Shown here: positions 50,803 through 59,523 of the stretch, piece by piece
How positions within the stretch are numbered: the first letter of the stretch is position 1
Layout: each line of letters begins with the position of its first letter
Source of the DNA: CAZMGV01 sp964565925
GTDB taxonomy: Bacteria; JAGRBM01; JAHCIT01
Direction of reading: 5' to 3'
Length of the DNA stretch: 64,000 bases
Assembly (NCBI GenBank): GCA_964565925.1
Contig: CAZMGV010000014.1
Span: 73,242 to 137,241, forward strand
Made by a program: the position numbers and the translations under genes
The notes under the pieces: generated by a model
Told to the model about the DNA's origin: nothing
The model's input: only the letters and a program-made list of their open reading frames with translations
The model's database searches: none

Positions 50803-52061
50803 TGGAAAAGGTCATCACCAGAAACTGGGGCAAGCCCGGCTCAAGCACCCTCGAGGGCGCCCTCGCCAACGGCGCCTACAAGGCGGCCGAGAAGGCCGTG
50901 AAGGAACTCGATTCCAAGTTCCTGATCGAGGAAGTGAAGAAGTCCGGCCTGCGCGGACGCGGCGGCGCGGGATTCCCCACGGGTCTCAAGTGGAGCTTTG
51001 TCCCCCAGGACACCGGCAAGCCGATCTACCTGTGCGTGAACGCGGACGAATCCGAACCCGGCACGTTCAAGGACCGCTACATCATGGAGAACGACCCCCA
51101 CATGCTCGTGGAAGGGGTCATTATCGCGTCGAAGGCGCTCAACTGCCACCACGCCTTCATCTATATCCGCGGCGAATTCTTCCAGCAGACCAAGATCGTC
51201 AAGCGCGCCGTGAAGGAAGCCTACGACAAGGGCTACCTCGGCAAGAAGATCTTCGGCAGCGACTACGACCTCAAGGTCACGGTCCACAACGGATTCGGCG
51301 CGTATATCTGCGGCGAAGAGACCGGCCTGATCAATTCGCTGGAGGGCAAGAAGGGCCAGCCCCGCATCAAGCCGCCCTTCCCGGCGGTTTCGGGCCTCTA
51401 CAACTGCCCGACGGTGGTCAATAACGTTGAATCGATCTGTGCCGTTCCGTGGATCATCAACCACGGCGCGGACGCCTACAAGACGAATGCGGGCACCGAA
51501 AAGAGCCCCGGCACCAAGCTGTTCTCGGTCTCGGGGCACGTGAACAAGCCCGGCGTCTACGAGATTCCGCTTGGCCTGCCGCTCATGACCTTTATTAACG
51601 AATGGGCGGGCGGAATCCGGGGCGGCAAGAAACTCAAAGCCTGCATCCCCGGCGGTTCGAGCGTGCCTATACTCACGGCCCCCGAATGCGAGAAAGCGAA
51701 CCTCGACTACGAGTCGCTGGCCGCCAACGGCACGATGCTCGGCTCGGGCGGAATGATCGTCATCGAGGAGGGGACCGACATGGTCCACCTGCTCAAGATC
51801 CTCGCGCACTTCTATTCGCATGAGTCCTGCGGACAGTGCACCCCGTGCCGCACCGGTACCCACTGGGCCTACGAGGTCATGTGCCGGATCGATGCCGGCG
51901 AAGGCCGCCCGGGCGACCTGGAGCTGCTGGTCCGGATCGCCGACGGCATGGCCGGGCAGACGATCTGCGTGCTGTCGGACGCGCTGGCGATGCCGATCAA
52001 GAGTTTTGTCCCGAAGTTCCGTGCCGAGTTTGAAGCCAAGATCCGCAAGAAGGCGGCCTGA
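50802..52061 (+). CDS. nuoF: NADH-quinone oxidoreductase subunit F (cluster 2)
   Basis: The 419-residue NADH-oxidising subunit binds FMN and cluster N3. The glycine-rich nucleotide sites GRGGAGFPTGLKWSF and YICGEETGLINSLEGKKGQPR and the N3 ligands (SCGQCTPCRTG plus a Cys in QTICVLSDA) are all present. With nuoE and nuoG it is the only NADH-input module in the window. Confidence 0.97.
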   Translation: MEKVITRNWGKPGSSTLEGALANGAYKAAEKAVKELDSKFLIEEVKKSGLRGRGGAGFPTGLKWSFVPQDTGKPIYLCVNADESEPGTFKDRYIMENDPHMLVEGVIIASKALNCHHAFIYIRGEFFQQTKIVKRAVKEAYDKGYLGKKIFGSDYDLKVTVHNGFGAYICGEETGLINSLEGKKGQPRIKPPFPAVSGLYNCPTVVNNVESICAVPWIINHGADAYKTNAGTEKSPGTKLFSVSGHVNKPGVYEIPLGLPLMTFINEWAGGIRGGKKLKACIPGGSSVPILTAPECEKANLDYESLAANGTMLGSGGMIVIEEGTDMVHLLKILAHFYSHESCGQCTPCRTGTHWAYEVMCRIDAGEGRPGDLELLVRIADGMAGQTICVLSDALAMPIKSFVPKFRAEFEAKIRKKAA

Positions 52062-52066
52062 GAACC

Positions 52067-53665
52067 ATGCCGAAACTGACCATTGATGGCCGTGAACTGG
52101 AAGTGAAGGCGGGGACGTCCGTCATCAAGGCGTGCCACGACAACGGCATCGACGTCCCGCACTACTGCTACCACGAAGGGCTCTCGCCCGAGGGTAACTG
52201 CCGCCTGTGCCTCGTCGAAGTCGAGAAAATGCCCAAGCTCGCGCCCAGCTGCACGACCATCGCCGGCGAAGGCATGGTGGTCAAAACCAACACCGACAAG
52301 GTGAAGAAGGCCCGCGCCGACGTGATGGAGTTCCTGCTGGTCGATCACCCCATCGACTGTCCGATCTGCGACCAGGTCGGCGAGTGCAAGCTCCAGGACT
52401 ACTACATGGAGCACGACCGGCGGCCGTCACATGTGCCGCTGGATTCCAAGATCCTGAAACCCAAGCGCGTGCACTTCTCGGACAACGTCGTGTACGACGC
52501 CGAGCGCTGCATCCTCTGCACGCGCTGCGTCCGGTTCTGCCGCGAGGTATCCCACACGGACGAACTGGGCATGTTCAACCGCGGCGCCGTGAGCCTGATC
52601 GGGCTTACCGAAGGCCGCACGCTGGACAATGCCTACTCGATGAACGTCGTCGACGTCTGCCCCGTGGGCGCGCTGACCTCGAACGACTTCCGGTTCAAGA
52701 AACGCGTCTACTTCATGAAGACCACCCCGTCGGTCTGTAACGGCTGTTCGCGCGGCTGCAATATCAATATCGACTGGGACATCGAGAAGATCTTCCGCTA
52801 CCGCCCGCGCGCCAATGCGGACGTGAACAAGTTCTGGATGTGCGACGAGGGCCGTCTTTCCTACGCGAACCAGCAGGCGGAGGGCCGGCTGCTGCGCCCG
52901 AAGGCGAAACAGGGCGACGAGATGAAACCCGCCCCCTGGACCCGCATTGTGGACCGTGTGGCCGACGCGCTGAAGGCCGCCGGCAGCGACGGCATCGCGC
53001 TGCTGCTCTCCGCAAAAGCGACGACCGAAGAGAATTTCCTCTGGAAGGATCTGGTGAAGGGCCGCTTCCCGAACGCGCGCGTGGCCTTTACGCCGGCCGA
53101 TTTCTATAACCGCGGAACGTCCGACAAGATTCTCATTACCGCCGACAAGAGCCCCAATCAGGCCGCTGCCGACGTGCTGAAGCTGCGCTCCGGCGCGACG
53201 CTCGAATCGGTCGTCGCCGACATGGAAGCGGGCAAGGTGAAAACGCTGGTTGTTCTCGACGACGACTACGCGTCCGAGAAGAACCCGAACAACAAGCTTG
53301 CCAGCCGGTTCCGCACGGCCCTGTCGAAAGTCACTGAAGTGATCGCCGTGACTCCGCATGAGAGCGAGACGACCCGGCTCGCGACCGTGATCGTGTCGAA
53401 GGCCGGTTTCGCCGAAACTTCCGGGACGTTCATCAACGTGGACCGCCGGATTCAGCGGATAGTCCGCAGCGTGCCACCCCCGGGCGAGGCGCTGGAGGGC
53501 ATCGAGATCATCGCGCGGCTCGCCGCGTCGCTGGGCGCGGAAGTCCCGGCGCTCAACGCCGCGACGGCGTTCGCCCTGCTCGCAAAGAAGGAAGCCGCCT
53601 TTAACGGGCTGACCTGGGAAGGACTGGGTGGGACGGGTGCCGTACTGGCGTCCGCCGCCGGCTGA
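52067..53665 (+). CDS. nuoG: NADH-quinone oxidoreductase subunit G (cluster 2), short form with N7 site
   Basis: The 532-residue subunit has ligands for N1b (HYC, then CRLC and APSC), N5 (His-x3-CPICDQVGEC), N4 (CILCTRC, then CPVGAL) and an extra C-x2-C-x3-C-x27-C site (SVCNGCSRGC to WMCDEGR) matching the N7 cluster known from E. coli and Thermus. The molybdopterin-enzyme-like part is reduced to ~280 residues, so the protein is well below the 750-900 usual for NuoG. nuoH follows after 21 bp. Confidence 0.95.
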   Translation: MPKLTIDGRELEVKAGTSVIKACHDNGIDVPHYCYHEGLSPEGNCRLCLVEVEKMPKLAPSCTTIAGEGMVVKTNTDKVKKARADVMEFLLVDHPIDCPICDQVGECKLQDYYMEHDRRPSHVPLDSKILKPKRVHFSDNVVYDAERCILCTRCVRFCREVSHTDELGMFNRGAVSLIGLTEGRTLDNAYSMNVVDVCPVGALTSNDFRFKKRVYFMKTTPSVCNGCSRGCNINIDWDIEKIFRYRPRANADVNKFWMCDEGRLSYANQQAEGRLLRPKAKQGDEMKPAPWTRIVDRVADALKAAGSDGIALLLSAKATTEENFLWKDLVKGRFPNARVAFTPADFYNRGTSDKILITADKSPNQAAADVLKLRSGATLESVVADMEAGKVKTLVVLDDDYASEKNPNNKLASRFRTALSKVTEVIAVTPHESETTRLATVIVSKAGFAETSGTFINVDRRIQRIVRSVPPPGEALEGIEIIARLAASLGAEVPALNAATAFALLAKKEAAFNGLTWEGLGGTGAVLASAAG

Positions 53666-53686
53666 GAGGCCGGAAAGCCAAAGAAG

Positions 53687-54994
53687 ATGAACCTTACCCC
53701 TGTCATCAAGATCATCGAGATCGTCATTACGCTTCTCGTCGTCCTCCAGACGCTGCCCATCCTGATCTGGATGGAGCGCAAGGCTTCGTCCTATATTCAG
53801 AACCGCCGCGGTCCGGCCTACGCCCACATCGGCCCGGTACGGGCGTTCGGAATGGTCCACACCCTTACCGACGTGCTCAAGCTGATCGGCAAGGAAGATA
53901 TCGTCCCGCGCGCGGCCAACCGGTTCTTCCACGCGCTGGCCCCCTGCATCAGCATGTTCCTGGCGCTGCTCACCTTCGCGGTGATTCCGTTCGCCGACTA
54001 TATCGAGATCGGCGGCGTCCGCTACCACCTGCAGGTGGCCGAGCTGAACGTCGGTATCCTGTATATCCTCGCGTTCAGCTCGCTCAGCGTCTACGGCATC
54101 ATCCTCGCGGCGTGGTCCTCCAACAACAAGTACTCGATGCTGGGCGGCCTTCGGTCGTCGGCCCAGATGATCTCCTACGAACTGGCGATGGGTTTCGCGC
54201 TGATCGCGGTGCTCCTGTGGTTCGGCTCGGTGCGCCTGGGCGACATCGTCCATGCCCAGGGAATCCTGCTGTTCGGCGGACTCCCGCACTGGGGCGTGAT
54301 CGTGCAGCCGGTCGCCTTCATCGTCTTTATCACGAGCGCGTTCGCCGAGACGAACCGCAACCCGTTCGATCTTCCCGAGGGCGAAGCGGAAATCGTCGCC
54401 GGGTTCCATACCGAATACTCGTCGCTCAAGTTCGCCATGTTCTTCATGGCCGAATACGCGCATATTGTGGTGGCCTCGGCCCTGATTACGACGCTGTTCT
54501 TCGGAGGCTACCAGATTCCGTTCGTCTCCACGGAACTGCTGGTGAGCCACGCGTCGCCGGTGCTTGAAGTGATCCTCAAGGCGACCGCCGTGCTTGCCAC
54601 CGGGTTCGGGATCTTCCTGGCCGTCATGGCGGCCAGGTTCCGCGACGATAACGACGGCATCAACAGGGAAACGCTCTTCTACGCGACCGTGCTGGGCCTG
54701 GCGCCGGGTCTGGCCTGTGCCGGCGTCCTCGGCCTGCTGGGGGGCCATGTCGAACTCGGCCACTCCGCCTCGACCATCGTGGCCGCCGTAATCCAGTTCG
54801 CCTGCTTCATGGCGAAAACCCTGTTCTTCTGCTTCACCTTCATCTGGGTCCGCTGGACGCTGCCGCGCTTCCGGTACGACCAGCTGATGAAACTGGGATG
54901 GAAATACCTGATCGGCATCTCCATCGTCTGGATCCTGATCACGGCGATTGCCGCCTACCTGACGGAGCAGCCTCACACGCTGCCGGGGGTCTGA
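53687..54994 (+). CDS. nuoH: NADH-quinone oxidoreductase subunit H (cluster 2), long form
   Basis: The 435-residue membrane subunit has the core marks ERKASSYIQNRRGPAYAHIGP, ETNRNPFDLPEGEAEIVAGF and RWTLPRFRYDQLMKLGWK. Like the cluster 1 copy it has ~90-100 extra residues with two hydrophobic segments before the conserved RWTLPR region. nuoJ follows after 3 bp; the position where nuoI normally sits (after nuoH) is empty. Confidence 0.95.
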   Translation: MNLTPVIKIIEIVITLLVVLQTLPILIWMERKASSYIQNRRGPAYAHIGPVRAFGMVHTLTDVLKLIGKEDIVPRAANRFFHALAPCISMFLALLTFAVIPFADYIEIGGVRYHLQVAELNVGILYILAFSSLSVYGIILAAWSSNNKYSMLGGLRSSAQMISYELAMGFALIAVLLWFGSVRLGDIVHAQGILLFGGLPHWGVIVQPVAFIVFITSAFAETNRNPFDLPEGEAEIVAGFHTEYSSLKFAMFFMAEYAHIVVASALITTLFFGGYQIPFVSTELLVSHASPVLEVILKATAVLATGFGIFLAVMAARFRDDNDGINRETLFYATVLGLAPGLACAGVLGLLGGHVELGHSASTIVAAVIQFACFMAKTLFFCFTFIWVRWTLPRFRYDQLMKLGWKYLIGISIVWILITAIAAYLTEQPHTLPGV

Positions 54995-54997
54995 CCC

Positions 54998-55504
54998 ATG
55001 GACCCGACCTTCGCCATATTCTGCGTGTTCGCCCTGATGGCCATCGGGTCCGCCGTGGCGGTCGTGATTTCCAGCGACCCGCTGGAGGCGGTCATGGCTC
55101 TCATCGTCACGTTCTTCTCGCTGGCCGGGATCTTCGTCCTTCTGGATGCGCATTTCCTGGCCGCCGCCCAGATCATCGTTTATGCCGGGGCGATTCTGGT
55201 GCTGATCACCTTCGTCATCATGCTTCTGGATCTGCGCGCCGGAGATATCCAGGCGCCCACGCGCAATATCGCCGGGCGGTTTCTCGGCGTGGCCGCCGCC
55301 GTGGCGACCTTCGCGCTGGTCGCGTCCAAGATCGTCCAGCTCAAGATGGACGCTTTTCCCGTGGCCGCCGAAGGACACGGCACCATCGAAGCGATCGCCA
55401 AAACCATTATCGTGGACTTCTCCCTGCCCTTTGAAGTCGCCTCCGTGCTCCTGCTCGTGGCGACCATCGGCGCGGTCTGGATCGCGCGCCGGGAGGACAC
55501 ATGA
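54998..55504 (+). CDS. nuoJ: NADH-quinone oxidoreductase subunit J (cluster 2)
   Basis: The 168-residue five-helix subunit has the pi-bulge region AAAQIIVYAGAILVLITFVIMLLDLRAG, which is the common bacterial form. It overlaps nuoK by 4 bp (ATGA at 55501-55504). Confidence 0.95.
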   Translation: MDPTFAIFCVFALMAIGSAVAVVISSDPLEAVMALIVTFFSLAGIFVLLDAHFLAAAQIIVYAGAILVLITFVIMLLDLRAGDIQAPTRNIAGRFLGVAAAVATFALVASKIVQLKMDAFPVAAEGHGTIEAIAKTIIVDFSLPFEVASVLLLVATIGAVWIARREDT

Positions 55505-55818
55505 CGCTTCACCTGACCCCGCAGTGGGTACTCCTGCTGTCTCTGACGCTGTTCTGCATCGGCGCGTTCGGCGTGGTGACCCGCCGCAACGCCATCCTGA
55601 TGCTCGTCTCCGTCGAACTGATGCTGAATGCCGTCAACCTGGCGCTCGTCTGCTTCAGCCGGCTCCATAACGACATGACCGGCCAGGGACTGGTCGTCAT
55701 CGTCATGGCCGTGGCCGCCGCCGAAGCCGCCCTGGGTCTCGCCGTGCTGATCGCCTACTACCGCATCCGCCAGACCCTCGACATCGAGAATATCCGTTCG
55801 CTGGAGGAGCCTGCCTAA
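55501..55818 (+). CDS. nuoK: NADH-quinone oxidoreductase subunit K (cluster 2)
   Basis: The 105-residue three-helix subunit has the membrane Glu residues in SVELMLNAVNLALVCF and AAAEAALGLAVLIAYYR. It is translationally coupled to nuoJ by overlap and followed by nuoL 3 bp later. Confidence 0.96.
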   Translation: MTLHLTPQWVLLLSLTLFCIGAFGVVTRRNAILMLVSVELMLNAVNLALVCFSRLHNDMTGQGLVVIVMAVAAAEAALGLAVLIAYYRIRQTLDIENIRSLEEPA

Positions 55819-55821
55819 GCC

Positions 55822-57912
55822 ATGCACGAACACGCTGCACAGGTTCTCTCCTCGGTTCAGTCAACGGAAGTGGGCTGGCTTATCCTCGTGCCGCTGCTGC
55901 CCCTGCTCGGCGCGGCCTTTAACGGCTTTGCCGTCATCGCCAAGGCGGATGTGCCGCACAGCCGGGCGTCGAACATCGCCTGCTCCGCCGTGGGGCTCGC
56001 CTTCTTCGTCTCGCTCGTCGCGTTCTTCAAGATCTATCCGGCCACGGGGCCTGCCCAGCTCACCCAGCACGTCTACAGCTGGATGCAGCTCGGGAACCTG
56101 ACCATCGACTTCACGCTTCTCGCCGACCGGATGAGCATTCTGGTGATGCTGATCATCACCGGCGTGGGCTCGCTGATCCATATCTACGCCACCGGCTACA
56201 TGCACGGCGACAAGGGCTACAACCGGTTCTTCACCTATCTGAACCTGTTCGTGTTCTTCATGCTCATCCTGGTGATGGGCAGCTCGCTCCCGGTGCTGTT
56301 CGTGGGCTGGGAAGGTGTCGGCCTCTGCTCATACCTCCTGATCGGGTTCTGGTTCGAGAACATGGCCAACGCCGATGCCGGCAAGAAGGCGTTCATCGTG
56401 AACCGCGTGGGCGACCTGGGCTTTATCCTCGGCATGTTCACGTTGGCCTATGCGCTGATGAAGTCCGGAACGCCGACGCTGGAGATCGCCGAGATCAAGG
56501 CGCGGCTGCCCGAGATCCTCAAAGTCAGCGTCCACCTGTTCGGAATCGAGTTCCGGGCCGTGACGCTCGCCTGCCTGCTCCTCTTCGTCGGAGCAACCGG
56601 CAAGTCGGCCCAGATCCCGCTGTATGTGTGGCTCCCGGACGCCATGGCCGGCCCGACCCCGGTGTCGGCGCTCATCCATGCCGCCACGATGGTCACCGCC
56701 GGTGTCTACATGGTCGCGAGACTCTCGCCCGTGTTCCAGGCGAGCCCCGTCGCCATGACCGTGATCGCCACGACCGGAGCCCTGACGGCCTTCTTTGCCG
56801 CGACCATCGCGACGGTCCAGAACGACATCAAGAAGGTTCTCGCCTACTCGACCGTCTCGCAGCTCGGTTACATGTTCCTGGGCCTTGGCTCCGGGGTCAT
56901 GTGGGCGGCGGTGTTCCACCTGATGACCCACGCGTTCTTCAAGGCCTGTCTCTTTTTGGGCGCCGGATCGGTCATTCACGGCATGCATCACGAGCAGGAT
57001 ATGCGGAAAATGGGCGGCCTCAAGAAGTTCATGCCGATCACCCGCATGACCTTCCTGCTGGCGACGCTCGCCATCGCCGGGTTCCCGTTCCTGTCGGCAT
57101 TCTTCTCGAAGGATGCGATTCTCTTCGGCGCGCTCAACGCCCACTTCTACCTGCCGGGCAAATGCGTCGAGGGGCTGGTCCATGCCCTTCCGTATATCCT
57201 GACGGGGCTTGGCCTAGTGACGGCGCTCATGACCGCCTTCTACATGGGCCGCTGCTACGTGCTGACCTTTGAAGGCGAATGCCGCGCGGATCACCATACG
57301 CAGGAGCATATCCACGAATCCCCGGCCTCCATGACCATGGCGCTGGGTATTCTGGCCGCCCTGTCGGTTGTCGCCGGGTTCATCGGCATTCCGGAGCTCT
57401 GGAACTGGGTTCCCAACGGTATCGAGAACTGGCTCTCGCCGCTGCTCGCCGCCGACCCCCGCGTGCCCGGCATCGAGGAGAGCCTCGGCCACTTCTTCCC
57501 CGTGTACGAACACGAGGCGCACTCGCTGGCGGCCGAACTGGCCTTCACGTGCCTGGCGTCGGGTCTCGGGCTGGTCGGCCTTTTTTCGGCCTTCGACCTG
57601 TTCCTGCACCGGCCGAAACCCTCCGGTTCGCCAAACCCGTTTGCGGGTGTCGTGAAGACCCTTTCCAACAAGTATTACATCGACGAACTGTACGATGCCG
57701 CGATCGTCATGCCGATCAAGCGGACTTCCGAGTTCTTCCTCTGGAAATTCATCGACGTCGAGATCGTGGACGGTCTGGTAAACGCGGCCGGCGGGGTATC
57801 CCGCTGGGTGTCGCGCCAGTTCGCCCGCGCGCAGAACGGGCTCGCCCCCCAGTATGCCGCCGTCATGCTGGCGGGCGCCTTCGTCCTGATCATGTATCTG
57901 GCGGGGAGGTAA
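55822..57912 (+). CDS. nuoL: NADH-quinone oxidoreductase subunit L (cluster 2)
   Basis: The 696-residue antiporter-like subunit with lateral helix has its key residues in GWEGVGLCSYLLIGFWFENM (Glu) and ATGKSAQIPLYVWLPDAMAGPTP (Lys). It lacks the His-rich loop of the cluster 1 copy. nuoM starts 3 bp later. Confidence 0.97.
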   Translation: MHEHAAQVLSSVQSTEVGWLILVPLLPLLGAAFNGFAVIAKADVPHSRASNIACSAVGLAFFVSLVAFFKIYPATGPAQLTQHVYSWMQLGNLTIDFTLLADRMSILVMLIITGVGSLIHIYATGYMHGDKGYNRFFTYLNLFVFFMLILVMGSSLPVLFVGWEGVGLCSYLLIGFWFENMANADAGKKAFIVNRVGDLGFILGMFTLAYALMKSGTPTLEIAEIKARLPEILKVSVHLFGIEFRAVTLACLLLFVGATGKSAQIPLYVWLPDAMAGPTPVSALIHAATMVTAGVYMVARLSPVFQASPVAMTVIATTGALTAFFAATIATVQNDIKKVLAYSTVSQLGYMFLGLGSGVMWAAVFHLMTHAFFKACLFLGAGSVIHGMHHEQDMRKMGGLKKFMPITRMTFLLATLAIAGFPFLSAFFSKDAILFGALNAHFYLPGKCVEGLVHALPYILTGLGLVTALMTAFYMGRCYVLTFEGECRADHHTQEHIHESPASMTMALGILAALSVVAGFIGIPELWNWVPNGIENWLSPLLAADPRVPGIEESLGHFFPVYEHEAHSLAAELAFTCLASGLGLVGLFSAFDLFLHRPKPSGSPNPFAGVVKTLSNKYYIDELYDAAIVMPIKRTSEFFLWKFIDVEIVDGLVNAAGGVSRWVSRQFARAQNGLAPQYAAVMLAGAFVLIMYLAGR

Positions 57913-57915
57913 CCG

Positions 57916-59523
57916 ATGGGACTGCTTACCTCGCTACTTGTTATTCCGGTCATCGGCGCCGTCGCCGTCGTTGCCGTGGGCAAGATCTTCGACGATCAGG
58001 GCCCGGCGCGGCTGACGGGTCTGGCGTTTACGGCCGCTGAATTCCTCGTGTCGCTGCTGCTCTGGGTCCGGTTCGACAACAACGCCCCCGGGCTCCAGTT
58101 CGTCGAGGCGTTCCACTGGATCGACCCGATCGGCGTGAAATACCTGGTCGGCATTGACGGGCTGTCGCTGCTGCTGGTCATCCTGACGACTTTCCTCATG
58201 CCGCTCATTCTGCTGTCCGCCTGGAGCGGCGTCGAGAAGCGCCCGGCCGGCTACTACGCCTCCATGCTGCTGCTCGAAACCGGCATGCTGGGCGCGTTCT
58301 TCGCGCAGGACCTGTTCCTTTTCTATATCTTCTGGGAAGTGATGCTCGTCCCCATGTTCCTCCTGATCGGAATCTGGGGCGGCGAGCGACGTATCTACGC
58401 CGCCGTGAAGTTCTTCCTCTACACGATGGCCGGATCGGTGCTGATGCTGGTCGCTATCCTGGCGACGGTTTACTACCACCACCAGGCGACCGGAAAGATC
58501 ACCTTCGAACTGGCGGCGCTGATGAACGGCCAGCTGCCGCTCTCCACGCAGCGCTGGCTGTTCGCCGCCTACGCGCTCGCCTTCGCCATCAAGGTGCCGG
58601 TGTTCCCGCTGCATACGTGGCTGCCCGACGCCCACGTCGAGGCCCCCACGGGCGGTTCCGTCATTCTGGCTGGCGTGCTGCTCAAGCTGGGCACCTACGG
58701 GTTCCTCCGCTACGCGATGCCGCTCTATCCGGCCGCCGCCCTTGAGGCCGCCCCGGTGTTCATGGGCCTGGCGGTGGTCGGGATCGTCTACGGCGCGCTC
58801 GTTGCGCTCGTGCAGCCCGACATCAAGAAACTGGTCGCCTATTCGTCCGTGTCGCACCTCGGGTTCGTGGTGCTGGGACTTTTTGCCTTCACGAAGGCGT
58901 CCACCGACGGCGCCCTCTACCAGATGCTCAACCACGGTATCTCGACCGGCATGCTCTTCTTCCTGGTCGGCGTCGTCTACGAGCGCCGCCACACGCGCCA
59001 GATCCGCGACTACGGCGGACTCGCCACGGTCGTCCCGGTCTATGCGTTCTTCCTGATCGTCGCGACGCTGGCGTCGGTCGGCCTGCCGGGCACGAACGGG
59101 TTCGTCGGCGAATTCTCGATCCTCTACGGAACGTTTATCTCGGACATCGCCCACGCGAAGGTGCTCACCGCCGTCGCCGGAACGGGCGTGATCCTCGGCG
59201 CCGTCTACATGCTCTGGATGGTCCAGCGGGTGCTCTACGGCCCGGTGACCAACGCCGCGAACCGCTCGCTCAAGGACCTGAACGGCCGCGAACTGGGCTA
59301 CCTCGTTCCGCTGGCCGCGATGATCGTCGTGATGGGCCTGTTCCCGAACTGCTTCATGAACACCTTCAAGGGCGCCTCCGACCGCCACCTCGCCCGTTTC
59401 GGCCGCGAGGCGGTCGCCGCCACCCTGCCCGCAAACGACGCCGAAGGGCACCGGTTCGTGGCGCAGCACTTTGCGAACGAGACGGCCGTAACGGTCGCCG
59501 GAATCACAGGAGCCCGCCAGTGA
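57916..59523 (+). CDS. nuoM: NADH-quinone oxidoreductase subunit M (cluster 2)
   Basis: The 535-residue antiporter-like subunit has its key residues in FWEVMLVPMFLLIGIWGG (Glu) and AFAIKVPVFPLHTWLPDAHVEAPTG (Lys). It overlaps nuoN by 4 bp (GTGA at 59520-59523). Confidence 0.97.
   Translation: MGLLTSLLVIPVIGAVAVVAVGKIFDDQGPARLTGLAFTAAEFLVSLLLWVRFDNNAPGLQFVEAFHWIDPIGVKYLVGIDGLSLLLVILTTFLMPLILLSAWSGVEKRPAGYYASMLLLETGMLGAFFAQDLFLFYIFWEVMLVPMFLLIGIWGGERRIYAAVKFFLYTMAGSVLMLVAILATVYYHHQATGKITFELAALMNGQLPLSTQRWLFAAYALAFAIKVPVFPLHTWLPDAHVEAPTGGSVILAGVLLKLGTYGFLRYAMPLYPAAALEAAPVFMGLAVVGIVYGALVALVQPDIKKLVAYSSVSHLGFVVLGLFAFTKASTDGALYQMLNHGISTGMLFFLVGVVYERRHTRQIRDYGGLATVVPVYAFFLIVATLASVGLPGTNGFVGEFSILYGTFISDIAHAKVLTAVAGTGVILGAVYMLWMVQRVLYGPVTNAANRSLKDLNGRELGYLVPLAAMIVVMGLFPNCFMNTFKGASDRHLARFGREAVAATLPANDAEGHRFVAQHFANETAVTVAGITGARQ

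Noticed and set aside
54994..54998. A possible nuoI between nuoH and nuoJ of cluster 2
   Set aside because: Only 3 bp separate the two genes, and no pair of CxxCxxCxxxCP motifs occurs elsewhere in cluster 2, so nuoI is truly missing there.
52427..55378. A 983-codon open frame on the minus strand opposite nuoG-nuoH-nuoJ
   Set aside because: It lies antisense to clear nuo genes in a high-GC region where antisense frames stay open; the translation is rich in Arg, Asp, Glu and Gly with no domain.
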